Source: Oscillospiraceae bacterium
GTDB lineage: Bacteria > Bacillota_A > Clostridia > Oscillospirales > Oscillospiraceae
Direction of reading: 5' to 3'
Length of the DNA stretch: 59,439 bases
NCBI GenBank assembly: GCA_015067895.1
Contig: SVLP01000013.1
Location: 1 to 59,439, forward strand
The notes below the pieces were generated by a model. That model did no database searches. It saw only the letters and a list, made by a program, of their open reading frames with translations, and was not told the DNA's origin. This document shows positions 24,863-32,922 of the stretch, in pieces. The translations under genes were made by a program, and so were the position numbers. Position 1 is the first letter of the stretch. The number at the start of each line of letters is the position of its first letter.

Positions 24863-25509
24863 TTCTTCGCCCCCCTCAGATTGATGTGGCGCGGCCAGGC
24901 AGTTTCTGCGTGGGACTTGTCGGGCCGGGTCTGGAAGAGCCTGTGCTCCTGACCGGTGGCGACGAGCCGCTCGTAGATCTTGATCCAGGCGCAGTCATTT
25001 TCGGGATTTACTTCACACTTGCCGTTTTTCTGGCCGCCGCAGGGGCCGTTGACCAGGGCTTTGGCACACTTGGTGATGGGGCAGATGCCGCCGGTGGCGC
25101 CCAGCACACAGTCGCCGCACATGCGGCAGTATTCGTGGAAGATGCCCACCCGCTCCACCTGACCCAGGAACAGGGTATCGTTGCTGGGGTAGACGGGCAG
25201 GAGCACATTGTCCGCCACGGTCTGGACGCCGTCGCCGCAGGCCATGCCCACGATGGCTTCGGCCCCGGAGTCCCGAAGGACTTTCAGCTCCTTCTTGACC
25301 AGCATTTTGTGGCAGCACTCCTCGGGCAGGACGGTGGCGACCACCTCAAAGCCCTGCTCCTGCAGGAAGGCCTTCATTTCGGCAAGCTCCTTCTCGCCGC
25401 CGGTCTGACAGGCAGCGGCGCAGTTGGCGCAGCCGACCAACGCGACCTTCTTCACCCCGGCCAGCATGGCCAGCACATCGTCAATGGGCTTTTTGCGGGT
25501 GATTATCAT
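24859..25509 (-). CDS. metV: MetV-like zinc/iron-sulfur partner of MetF
   Basis: 216 residues. Cysteine-rich protein of the MTHFR C-terminal (MetV) family: CANCAAAC (26-33 region), ECCHK, then EYCRMCGDC and the run CPITKCAKALVNGPCGG...KCEVNPENDC (about 125-180), NGPCGG being diagnostic. In acetogens and related anaerobes it forms a complex with MetF and couples to ferredoxin or a hydrogenase-like electron donor. ATG 25509 is preceded by AAGGGGG. First structural gene after the glycine riboswitch. Confidence 0.88.
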   Translation of the reverse strand: MIITRKKPIDDVLAMLAGVKKVALVGCANCAAACQTGGEKELAEMKAFLQEQGFEVVATVLPEECCHKMLVKKELKVLRDSGAEAIVGMACGDGVQTVADNVLLPVYPSNDTLFLGQVERVGIFHEYCRMCGDCVLGATGGICPITKCAKALVNGPCGGQKNGKCEVNPENDCAWIKIYERLVATGQEHRLFQTRPDKSHAETAWPRHINLRGAKK

Positions 25510-25534
25510 ATCGTGATTCCCCCTTATAAAAATG

Positions 25535-25577
25535 AAAAACAGAGACACAACACGCCGAACGCGCGCTGTGCCTCTGC
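25535..25577 (-). terminator. Riboswitch-controlled intrinsic terminator
   Basis: Minus strand: CAGAGGCACAGCGCGC pairs with GCGTGTTGTGTCTCTG (some G-U and mismatch), loop GTTCG, then TTTTT. The 5' stem sequence adjoins the P1 of aptamer 2, so terminator formation can compete with ligand-bound aptamer folding. Confidence 0.75.
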
Positions 25578-25735
25578 TGAAATGACCTGAGAGATTCCCG
25601 GGAAAGCCCCGGTTGCACCTTCGGCGTGGAACAATTCCACTCTACAGAGTATCGTCGTGGCCCGGTCCTTTTGCCTGAGAGTTTTCGCGTTCCCCTTCGG
25701 CTCCGTTTCCGGTCTCTCCCGAGCCAGTCACCCGA
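25567..25735 (-). ncRNA. Tandem glycine riboswitch (gcvT motif)
   Basis: Minus-strand leader with both aptamers. Aptamer 1: CGGGAGAGACCGG, GCCGAAGGGG, AACTCTCAGGCAAAAGGACC. Aptamer 2: CTCTGTAGAGTGG, GCCGAAGGTGCAA, AATCTCTCAGGTC. These are the conserved core segments of glycine riboswitches. Aptamer 2 runs straight into a terminator hairpin, the arrangement of ON switches that allow gcv expression when glycine is high. It should govern metV, metF, gcvT, gcvH, gcvPA, gcvPB and lplA. Confidence 0.95.
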
Positions 25736-25769
25736 TGTTTTGTATAGGCAGGGCATACCCTGCAAGAGC

Positions 25770-25799
25770 AGGATACCATATGTAAGCTCCGGTTGTCAA
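25770..25799 (-). promoter_or_regulatory. Promoter of the glycine operon
   Basis: Minus strand TTGACA (25794-25799), 18-bp spacer, TATCCT (25770-25775), about 35 bp upstream of aptamer 1. Confidence 0.6.
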
Positions 25800-25904
25800 G
25801 GGGAAAATTGGATAATTTCTACAAAAGCCCGGTAAAGAAGCAAAAGAAAATTGGAGGTTATGCTTTGAAACTGCCGTAATGATGTGACCAGCTTCCATCT
25901 ACCA

Positions 25905-26067
25905 CTGTCATTGCGAGGGCGAAGCCCGTGGCAATCTCCCGGTACAACCTATTACCACTGTGCAATGTACCAAACGGCGTATCACGGTGATATCTTCTTC
26001 TGCTGCGTCAGATATCGATACGCTGTACCAGGAGATTGCCACGCCCCTACGGGGCTCGCAATGACAG
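25905..26067. repeat. Family B palindromic repeat
   Basis: CTGTCATTGCGAG / CTCGCAATGACAG ends; inner GTGGCAATCTCCCGGTAC / GTACCAGGAGATTGCCAC with a 70-nt central segment holding ATCACGGTGATATC. Nothing coding. Confidence 0.8.
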
Positions 26068-26101
26068 CGGTGATTGGCAGCCGGTTCCTCTGTATTCCCA
26101 A

Positions 26102-26130
26102 TTGCAACTCCCCAAAAAGTATGATATCCT
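26102..26130 (+). promoter_or_regulatory. Promoter of the M3 peptidase gene
   Basis: TTGCAA (26102-26107), 17-bp spacer, TATCCT (26125-26130), 29 bp before the start codon. Confidence 0.6.
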
Positions 26131-26159
26131 CTAAGAAAACAGAGAAAAGAGGGAACCAC

Positions 26160-27734
26160 ATGAAAAAGTTGATCGCACTGCTCCTGTGCGCCGCGCTGCT
26201 GCTGTGCGGCTGCACCCACGACGCGTATCTGGCTTACAACGGCAACACCCCCTTCCGGGACATGGAGTACACCCGCCCGGACATGGACGCGGTGGCGCAG
26301 AGCTGTCTGGACGCCTGCACCATCGCCGCCGAAAGCGAGGATGTGGACGAGATCCTGGACGCGGTGTGGGACTATTATGATGTATACGACGATTTTTCCA
26401 CCAATTACGACCTGGCCTACATCCACCACCACGCCGACCTGGGCGATTTCTACTGGAAGACGGAGCACGACTTCTGCGCGGAGAACGCCGCCCAGATCGA
26501 CATGTATCTGGAAGACCTCTACTACGCCCTGGCGGAGTGTCCCCTCCGGGCTGAGCTGGAGGAACGCTACTTCGGCGAGGGCTTCTTCCTGGACTACGAG
26601 GGCGACAGCTTCTACGACGAAACGCTGCTGGAGCTGATGGAGCAGGAGCAGGCGCTGATCTCCGAATACTACGACATGACCGACCGGGCCACGGAGGAGC
26701 CGTACTCCGATGCCTGGTTCGATGCCTGGGCCCTGCCCATGGCGGATGTGCTGGCCCAGCTGATCGCGCTGCGCCAGGAGATGGCCGCCTATGTGGGCTA
26801 TGACAGCTTCCCGGAATTTGCCTGGGACTACTATTATTATAGAGACTACACCCCCGCCCAGGCGGACGCCTATCTGGAAGAAATTCGGACGGCGCTGGTG
26901 TCCCTCTACGAGAACATGAACGCCATGGACGTCTGGGGCCCCGGCGAGGAAGACTGCTCCGAGGAGGAGGTCTTCCGCTATGTCAGAGACGCCGTCAAGG
27001 CCATGGGCGGCGTGACGAAGGATGCCTTCACCGAGCTGGAGCTGGGCAGGCTTTATGACATCTCCGCCTCCCCCGATAAGTCCGGACTGTCCTTTGAGCT
27101 GTTTCTGACCTGGTACTATGAGCCCTACGTCTTCGTCAGCGGCACCGGCACGGCCTACGATCGTCTGACCTTCGCCCACGAATTCGGCCATTTCGCCACC
27201 GACTACGCAGCGGGCGGCTCCTGGGCGGGCACGGACGTGCTGGAGATCTTCTCCCAGGGCATGGAGTATCTGAGCCTTTGCTACGGCGATGCCGATCAGG
27301 CCTTCATCGACATGAAGCTGGCGGATTCCCTGAGCACCTACGTGGAGCAGGCCGCCTACGCCGACTTTGAGCAGGAGATGTACACGCTGACCGGTGACGA
27401 GCTCACCGGTGAAACGCTGCTGGAGCTTTACGAGGAGATCTGTACCGGCTACGGTTTCACCTCCTGGGACTGGGATCCGAGGGATCTTGTCACCATCCCC
27501 CATTTCTACGGCAACCCCATGTACATCATCAGCTACGTGGTCAGCAACGACGCCGCCATGCAGCTGTACCAGATGGAGCTGGAGACCCCCGGCACGGGCA
27601 AAGACTGCTTCGAGGACAATCTGGCCACCGAGGAGGGCTTCTTCCTGGCCTTTCTGGAGGAGGCAGGGCTTCACAGCCCCTTTGACAGAGTTGGCGATGT
27701 CCGGGCGCTGATGGCGGAGCACTTCGGCGGATGA
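26160..27734 (+). CDS. M3-family metallopeptidase lipoprotein (oligoendopeptidase F-like)
   Basis: 524 residues. The lipobox LLLCGC gives a lipidated Cys18, so the enzyme should face outward on the membrane, unlike cytoplasmic PepF. The zinc motif is HEFGH (340-344, in LTFAHEFGHFATDY), with the third ligand glutamate in DVLEIFSQGMEYL about 25 residues on. The fold around it (VFVSGTGTAYDRLTFAHEFGH, YGNPMYIISYVVS) fits M3 peptidases. The mature protein is strikingly acidic and Tyr-rich. ATG 26160 has AGAGGG 6 nt upstream. Monocistronic; it likely trims extracellular peptides. Confidence 0.88.
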   Translation: MKKLIALLLCAALLLCGCTHDAYLAYNGNTPFRDMEYTRPDMDAVAQSCLDACTIAAESEDVDEILDAVWDYYDVYDDFSTNYDLAYIHHHADLGDFYWKTEHDFCAENAAQIDMYLEDLYYALAECPLRAELEERYFGEGFFLDYEGDSFYDETLLELMEQEQALISEYYDMTDRATEEPYSDAWFDAWALPMADVLAQLIALRQEMAAYVGYDSFPEFAWDYYYYRDYTPAQADAYLEEIRTALVSLYENMNAMDVWGPGEEDCSEEEVFRYVRDAVKAMGGVTKDAFTELELGRLYDISASPDKSGLSFELFLTWYYEPYVFVSGTGTAYDRLTFAHEFGHFATDYAAGGSWAGTDVLEIFSQGMEYLSLCYGDADQAFIDMKLADSLSTYVEQAAYADFEQEMYTLTGDELTGETLLELYEEICTGYGFTSWDWDPRDLVTIPHFYGNPMYIISYVVSNDAAMQLYQMELETPGTGKDCFEDNLATEEGFFLAFLEEAGLHSPFDRVGDVRALMAEHFGG

Positions 27735-27821
27735 CGGACATCACCTGACGGCTGCCCCGCTCCCACAATCTGTACGCGCATCGTCGATTTCGACAAACCC
27801 CATTTTTTCCAACGTATGACA

Positions 27822-27850
27822 TTGACAATCCGCGATTCATTCGCTATACT
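27822..27850 (+). promoter_or_regulatory. Consensus promoter of the phosphoglucomutase gene
   Basis: TTGACA (27822-27827), 17-bp spacer, TATACT (27845-27850); strong match, in line with the gene's extreme codon bias. Confidence 0.8.
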
Positions 27851-27907
27851 GTATTTGGGCAATTTTACGAAAAACTTGCAAATATTGATAAGGATAGGTG
27901 AGTTAAA

Positions 27908-29590
27908 ATGTACATGGATGATTACAAGCGCTGGCTGGCCGCAGAGCTCGAGGACGAGGCTCTGACTGCTGAACTGAAGAGCATCGAGGGTAACGACGAG
28001 CAGATCAAGGATCGCTTCGCCGTGGCTCTGAAGTTCGGTACCGCCGGTCTGCGCGGCGTTCTGGGCGCCGGCTCCAACCGGATGAACATCTACGTCGTCC
28101 GTCAGGCCACCCAGGGCCTGGCCAACTGGGTCAAGACCCAGGGCGGCAACCAGCTGGTCGCCGTTTCCTACGACAGCCGCATCAACTCCGACGTCTTCGC
28201 CAAGGAGACCGCCCGTGTTCTGGCTGCCAACGGCATCAAGGTTCGTATCTACGACGCTCTGATGCCCGTCCCCGCACTGTCCTTCGCCACCCGCTACTAC
28301 CAGGCCAACGCCGGTGTCATGATTACCGCTTCCCACAACCCCGCCAAGTACAACGGCTACAAGGCCTACGGCCCCGACGGCTGCCAGATGACTGACGATG
28401 CCGCCGCCGTTGTCTACGCCGAGATCCAGAACACCGACATCCTGACCGGTGCCAAGCTGATCTCCTGGGAAGAGGGCGTTGACGCCGGTCTGATCGAGTA
28501 CGTCGGCGACGACTGCAAGGAAGGCCTGTACGACGCCATCAAGGCCTGCCAGGTTCGTCCCGGCCTGTGCAAGACCGCCGGTCTGAAGCTGGTCTACTCC
28601 CCCCTGAACGGCTCCGGTCTGGTTCCCGTCACCCGCATCCTGAACGACATCGGCATCGATGACATCACCATCGTCCCCGAGCAGCAGTACCCCGACGGCA
28701 ACTTCCCCACCTGCCCCTACCCCAACCCCGAGATCTTCGAGGCTCTGGAGCTGGGTCTGAAGCTGGCCACCGAGACCGGTGCTGACCTGATGCTGGCCAC
28801 CGACCCCGATGCCGACCGCGTTGGCATCGCCATGAAGTGTCCCGACGGCTCCTACGAGCTGGTCTCCGGCAATGAGGTCGGCGTCCTGCTGCTGGACTAC
28901 ATCTGCGAGGGCCGCATCGAGAAGGGCACCATGCCCAAGAACGCCGTCGCCGTCAAGAGCCTGGTCTCCACCCCCCTGGCTGACGCTGTCGCCGCCAACT
29001 ACGGCGTCGAGATGCGCAACGTCCTGACCGGCTTCAAGTGGATCGGCGATCAGATCGCCCGCCTGGAGAACGACAATGAGGTCGAGCGCTTCATCCTGGG
29101 CTTCGAGGAGTCCTACGGCTACCTGGCCGGTCCCTACGTCCGCGACAAGGACGCCGTCGTCGGCTCCATGCTGATCTGCGAGATGGCCGCTTACCTGCGT
29201 TCCATCGGCTCCTCCATCAAGGAGCGCCTGGAGTCCATCTATGCCAAGTACGGCCGCTACCTGAACAAGGTCGACTCCTTCGAGTTCCCCGGCCTGTCCG
29301 GCATGGACAAGATGGCTGGCATCATGGCTTCTCTGCGTGAGCAGCCCCCCGTCGAGATCGGCGGCTACAAGGTCGTCAAGGTCGTCGACTACAAGAAGAC
29401 CGAGGAGACCGGTCTGCCCGCTGCCAACGTTCTGGTCTACACCCTGGAAGGCGGCGCCACCGTCATCGTCCGTCCCTCCGGCACCGAGCCCAAGATCAAG
29501 ACCTACTTCACCACCCTGGGCAAGGATCTGGCCGAGGCCCAGGCCCAGAAGGACGTCCTGGCTGCCGCTCTGAAGCCCATCCTGGCCTGA
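27908..29590 (+). CDS. pgcA: Phosphoglucomutase/phosphomannomutase (PgcA-like)
   Basis: Interconverts glucose-1-P and glucose-6-P; 560 residues, length of the Bacillus PgcA group. The phosphoserine is Ser142 in ITASHNPAKYNGYK, the metal loop is DPDADRVG (299-306), the sugar-binding loop is GFEESYGYL and the phosphate-binding loop is VRPSGTEPKIK near the C-terminus. FGTAGLRGVLGAGSNRMN is the N-terminal signature. AGGTGAG SD 5 nt before ATG. Codons are very strongly biased to C-ending forms, so it should be among the best-expressed genes here. Own promoter and terminator. Confidence 0.94.
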   Translation: MYMDDYKRWLAAELEDEALTAELKSIEGNDEQIKDRFAVALKFGTAGLRGVLGAGSNRMNIYVVRQATQGLANWVKTQGGNQLVAVSYDSRINSDVFAKETARVLAANGIKVRIYDALMPVPALSFATRYYQANAGVMITASHNPAKYNGYKAYGPDGCQMTDDAAAVVYAEIQNTDILTGAKLISWEEGVDAGLIEYVGDDCKEGLYDAIKACQVRPGLCKTAGLKLVYSPLNGSGLVPVTRILNDIGIDDITIVPEQQYPDGNFPTCPYPNPEIFEALELGLKLATETGADLMLATDPDADRVGIAMKCPDGSYELVSGNEVGVLLLDYICEGRIEKGTMPKNAVAVKSLVSTPLADAVAANYGVEMRNVLTGFKWIGDQIARLENDNEVERFILGFEESYGYLAGPYVRDKDAVVGSMLICEMAAYLRSIGSSIKERLESIYAKYGRYLNKVDSFEFPGLSGMDKMAGIMASLREQPPVEIGGYKVVKVVDYKKTEETGLPAANVLVYTLEGGATVIVRPSGTEPKIKTYFTTLGKDLAEAQAQKDVLAAALKPILA

Positions 29591-29610
29591 TTTACCGAAT
29601 CTAACAGGAG

Positions 29611-29638
29611 AACCGCACCGCAAGGTGCGGTTCTTTTT
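29611..29638 (+). terminator. Terminator of pgcA
   Basis: AACCGCACC / GGTGCGGTT stem, GCAA loop, then CTTTTT. Confidence 0.9.
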
Positions 29639-29658
29639 GTCCATCAGAAACCTCGCGC

Positions 29659-29683
29659 AGGGAACGGCCATAGCCGTTCCCTA
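29659..29683. repeat. Family C palindrome
   Basis: AGGGAACGGC CATA GCCGTTCCCT between two terminators. Confidence 0.75.
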
Positions 29684-29708
29684 CAGGGTAAACCGCTTTA
29701 CCGCAGTG

Positions 29709-29743
29709 CAAAAAACCGCCCCGTTTCGGGTGAAACGGGGCGG
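29709..29743 (-). terminator. Terminator of ricT
   Basis: CCGCCCCGTTTC / GAAACGGGGCGG stem, 4-nt loop; on the minus strand it is followed by TTTTTT. Confidence 0.85.
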
Positions 29744-29756
29744 GATACATGATGAA

Positions 29757-31130
29757 TTATTCACCTGCGGGGGCACCGCCATCGCCCTTGGGCTTGCGGC
29801 GGCGGTTGTGGTAGTAGGGACGGCGGCGGCGCACCTTCTCCTGGGCGTCCTCGGTCTTCAATTGCTCGTGCTGCTCGGGCTTTTCTGCCTTGGGCTCCTC
29901 GGGCTTGCGCTCGGGCCGAGGCTTGCGGGGAGGACGGGGCTTGTCCTGCTTTTCGGGCTTCTCGGCCTTTTCGGCCTTGGGGGCAGCGTTGGCCTGGGGC
30001 TCCTCGTGGCGGGGCTTCCTGGGCCGGTTGGGCCGATTGCGGCGCTGCTTCGGCTCCTCGCGCACCTCCTCGGTCTCGGGGACGGAGGGGATGGCCTGCT
30101 CCTCCACCAGACTCTCGGTGCTGTAGCGGAACTTGACGGGCTCCAGGAAGGCGGTCTCCTCCTTCTTCTCGGCGGGACGGGGCTTCTTGCCGGAGCCGGA
30201 GATGGGAGCCAGATCCGCAGGGATGGGGGGATCGTTCTTCTTGGCCTTGCCGCTGCGCAGGACGCAGATGTCGCAGTTCTTGTAGCAGCCCACGGTCTCG
30301 GGACTGTTCTCCATCCGCACCTTGACGCTCTGGCGCAGCAGGTTCACATCGATGACCGTGCCCCGGCCGTCGGGGGTGTCGACAAAGGAGTCGTTCTTGG
30401 GGGCGGTCTTGATGAGATCCTCATAGGCCTCCTGCTCATACTTCAGGCAGCACATGAGCCGTCCGCAGGTGCCGGAGATCTTGGTGGGGTTCAGGGACAG
30501 GTTCTGGGTCTTGGCCATCTTGATGGACACGGGCTGGAACTCCTCCAGGAAGCTGGCGCAGCAGAAGGGCCGGCCGCAGATGCCCAGGCCGCCCACCATC
30601 TTGGCCTTGTCCCGGACGCCGATCTGGCGCAGCTCGATGCGGGTGTGGAAGATGGAGGCCAGATTCTTGACCAGCTCCCGGAAGTCCACACGCTCGTCGG
30701 CGGTGAAGAAGAAGAGGATCTTGCTGCCGTCGAAGGAATACTCGGCGGAGACCAGCTGCATGTCGAGGTTGTGGTCGGCGATCTTCTGCAGGCAGACCTG
30801 GTAGGCCTTCTTCTCCTTGTTGCGCATCTCGATCATCTGGCGTTCGTCGGCCTCGGTCGCGAAGCGGAGCACCTTGCGCAGGGGTGCCACCACGTCGCGG
30901 GCCAGGATCTTATGGTTGCCGCCGGAGCAGATGCCGTACTCGGGGCCCCGGGCGGTGTCGATGATGAGGTGGTCGTACTGCTTGATCGATCTGCCGTCGG
31001 GGTCAAAGTAGTAGACCTTCTGACCGGGACGGAACTGGACGTCCACGACCTCCACATATTCCGGCTCCTGAACTTCGGGAGCGGGCTCAATGACCTCCTC
31101 CACTTCGGGGGTCTGAATGATTTCTTCCAT
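29757..31130 (-). CDS. ricT: PSP1-domain protein RicT (YaaT)
   Basis: 457 residues. In B. subtilis RicT is part of the RicA-RicF-RicT [4Fe-4S] complex that directs RNase Y processing and affects Spo0A phosphorylation. The PSP1 domain (about 25-290) has GLGICGRPFCCASFL and SGTCGRLMCCLKYE, whose cysteines fit the cluster-binding set, plus GCYKNCDIC. A C-terminal tail of about 130 residues rich in Lys, Arg, Pro and Glu is beyond the Bacillus length and looks disordered, perhaps RNA-binding. AAGGAG SD at ATG 31130. Downstream of holB, the gene order of B. subtilis. Confidence 0.92.
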   Translation of the reverse strand: MEEIIQTPEVEEVIEPAPEVQEPEYVEVVDVQFRPGQKVYYFDPDGRSIKQYDHLIIDTARGPEYGICSGGNHKILARDVVAPLRKVLRFATEADERQMIEMRNKEKKAYQVCLQKIADHNLDMQLVSAEYSFDGSKILFFFTADERVDFRELVKNLASIFHTRIELRQIGVRDKAKMVGGLGICGRPFCCASFLEEFQPVSIKMAKTQNLSLNPTKISGTCGRLMCCLKYEQEAYEDLIKTAPKNDSFVDTPDGRGTVIDVNLLRQSVKVRMENSPETVGCYKNCDICVLRSGKAKKNDPPIPADLAPISGSGKKPRPAEKKEETAFLEPVKFRYSTESLVEEQAIPSVPETEEVREEPKQRRNRPNRPRKPRHEEPQANAAPKAEKAEKPEKQDKPRPPRKPRPERKPEEPKAEKPEQHEQLKTEDAQEKVRRRRPYYHNRRRKPKGDGGAPAGE

Positions 31131-31150
31131 GCTATTCTCCTTATTTGCAA

Positions 31151-31178
31151 GTGCTGAGTGCTGAGGGCTGAGTGCTGA
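31151..31178 (+). repeat. Heptamer array (GTGCTGA)4
   Basis: Units GTGCTGA, GTGCTGA, GGGCTGA, GTGCTGA just upstream of the ricT SD. Inverted partner at 31249-31276. Confidence 0.8.
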
Positions 31179-31248
31179 ATGATCGCACCCGCTTTTGCAC
31201 CCACAATCAATTTTCTGCGTACCTTGCACCAATGCTGTTTCCGTTCAC

Positions 31249-31276
31249 TCAGAACTCAGCATTCAGCACTCAGCAC
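31249..31276 (-). repeat. Heptamer array, inverted partner
   Basis: Units TCAGAAC, TCAGCAT, TCAGCAC, TCAGCAC, complementary to GTGCTGA; the last unit touches the holB stop codon. Confidence 0.8.
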
Positions 31277-32226
31277 TATCTAAGCTCCCAGCTGAGCCAT
31301 CCGCAGACGGCAGCGCAGGAGACATTGCCCTGGGCGTATTCCATGGCCTTTTTCAGCGAGCAGCAGCAGCGCATCAGATCCCGGGGTGACCGGCTGGTGC
31401 CGATGGCGGCGGCTTCGGCAGTGACGGCGGGAAGGCCATTTCGGACGAGCAGAGCCTGCTCCAGCAGCTCCAGCCACTCCTTCAGGGCGGGGATCAGGGC
31501 GTCCCGCTTCCATTTCTCCATGGGGGTCAGCAGCTTTTGCAGGGCGAAGACATCCCGGGCGGCATAGGCGGCGGCGAAGCATTTCGCGTTCTCGCTGAGG
31601 CCCTCGCCGGACAGGAGCTCCCTGGCCTGACCCAGATATCCGCCGCTTCGGAGCATGGCGGCCTCCAGCCGGCTGGCTTCCGCGTCGGGGAATTCGGAGC
31701 GGAGCTTCCGACGGAGCAGGTCGTCAGGCAGGGCCCGGAGCTTCAGCTCCACACAGCGCGAGCGCACCGTGGGCAGCAGCTTCTCGGGATTGTCCGTCAG
31801 CAGCAGGAACACGCCGTAGGGGGGCGGTTCTTCCAGGACTTTCAGCAGGGCGTTCTGGCCGGGGATGCCCATATCCTGGGCCCGGGGGAAGAGGTAGATC
31901 TTCTTCTCGCCCTCGTTGGGCCGGACGAAGATGTCGGCTCTGGCCTCCCGGATCAGATCCACGGGGACGGTCTTCTTGCTGGGATCGTCGATGGTGATGT
32001 AGTCGGGATGGCTGCGGCCCAGCACCTTGCGGCAGGAGCGGCAGACCCCGCAGGGGCCATCCGGCTCCTTGCAGAGCATGGCGGCGGCGATCAGATCGGC
32101 CAGGGTGTGCTTGCCCGACCCCCGGGGGCCGGAGAGGAGATAGAAGTGGGACATGCGGCCCTTTTGCCGGGCGGAGCGCAGGTTTTCCTTCAGCTGGTCG
32201 TTGCCCAGCAGCGCGTCGAAGCCCAT
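31276..32226 (-). CDS. holB: DNA polymerase III delta-prime subunit
   Basis: Clamp-loader subunit, 316 residues. AAA+ features: GNDQLKENL, Walker A-like GPRGSGKHTLA (about 35-45), zinc-binding cysteines in CKEPDGPCGVCRSC, GQNALLKVLEEPP and the sensor region TDNPEKLLPTVRSRC. The C-terminal third is helical as in the family. ATG 32226 is preceded by GGAGGGA; an ATG 11 codons upstream has no SD. Forms an operon with ricT, as in Bacillus. Confidence 0.93.
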   Translation of the reverse strand: MGFDALLGNDQLKENLRSARQKGRMSHFYLLSGPRGSGKHTLADLIAAAMLCKEPDGPCGVCRSCRKVLGRSHPDYITIDDPSKKTVPVDLIREARADIFVRPNEGEKKIYLFPRAQDMGIPGQNALLKVLEEPPPYGVFLLLTDNPEKLLPTVRSRCVELKLRALPDDLLRRKLRSEFPDAEASRLEAAMLRSGGYLGQARELLSGEGLSENAKCFAAAYAARDVFALQKLLTPMEKWKRDALIPALKEWLELLEQALLVRNGLPAVTAEAAAIGTSRSPRDLMRCCCSLKKAMEYAQGNVSCAAVCGWLSWELR

Positions 32227-32360
32227 CGTATCCCTCCCTCGGTGTTGACTACCCTTCATTATAACATATTTTTTCCAAGATGCTATCTATTTTTTCTGGA
32301 AAAAGGACTGTCCCGGCGCATATTCTTATGGAGCAAGGAGCCTATATTGTGAGATATGCC

Positions 32361-32394
32361 ATCTTGCCCCCCGCGTTTACGAGGGGGGCGAGAT
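32361..32394. repeat. Family A end palindrome, solo
   Basis: CTTGCCCCCCGCGTTTACGA then GGGGGGCGAG; a lone terminal arm of repeat family A ahead of the 133-residue gene. Confidence 0.65.
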
Positions 32395-32418
32395 GATTTT
32401 TGAAAAGGGGATGGTATC

Positions 32419-32820
32419 ATGGAAGCCATGGACGAACGCCGGATCTGGCAGCGGGTGCGGGGCGCGGAGGATCAGACGGAGCGGCTGCGCGGCTGTCTGG
32501 CCAAACAGGGGCAGCTGCTGGGGGCATACCGGGCCTTGAGCCGCCGGGGCGGAAAGGGCCGCCAGCTGTATGAGCAGAAGCAGAACCAGATCGCCTGCCT
32601 GCGGGGGGTGCTGCGGGTGCTCACCGGCCAGACCATCGCCCCGCCCCGCTCTGCCGAGGGCGCGGTGGATCTGCTGCGCTGTCATGCCGGGGAACAGGAA
32701 TTCCTCCGGGAGCTGACGGAGTTTAGCCGGGACGCAGAACTGGGCCCGGTCTTCGAGACCCTGCGGGAGCGGCAGAGATGTCAGTGCCGCCTGCTGCTGG
32801 AGCTCATCGGGACGATGTAA
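32419..32820 (+). CDS. Hypothetical helical protein, 133 residues
   Basis: Not recognised. Rich in Arg, Gln and Leu; predicted nearly all-helical, with several heptad-like stretches (RLRGCLAKQGQLLGAYRAL, FLRELTEFSRDAEL, LRERQRCQCRLLLELIG) that could form a helical bundle. No signal peptide or membrane segment. AAGGGG lies 8 nt before ATG 32419; a second ATG three codons on is an alternative. It stands alone between divergent holB and convergent psuG and is followed by a bidirectional terminator, so expression is plausible. Confidence 0.7.
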   Translation: MEAMDERRIWQRVRGAEDQTERLRGCLAKQGQLLGAYRALSRRGGKGRQLYEQKQNQIACLRGVLRVLTGQTIAPPRSAEGAVDLLRCHAGEQEFLRELTEFSRDAELGPVFETLRERQRCQCRLLLELIGTM

Positions 32821-32854
32821 GATTCCGCACACAGTTCGCGTAGGGCGGATATGC

Positions 32855-32892
32855 AAAAACGACCGACCCCCAAAACAGGGATCGGTCGTTTC
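32855..32892. terminator. Bidirectional terminator, psuG and the 133-residue gene
   Basis: AAACGACCGA / TCGGTCGTTT stem with a 15-nt loop containing CCCCC and GGG; A and T tracts on both sides. Confidence 0.75.
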
Positions 32893-32900
32893 CAAATCAT

Positions 32901-32921
32901 TCAGCACTCAGCCTTCAGCAC
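32901..32921 (-). repeat. Heptamer array (TCAGCAC)3
   Basis: TCAGCAC, TCAGCCT, TCAGCAC ending 1 nt before the psuG stop; same unit as at 31249. Confidence 0.75.
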
Positions 32922-32922
32922 T

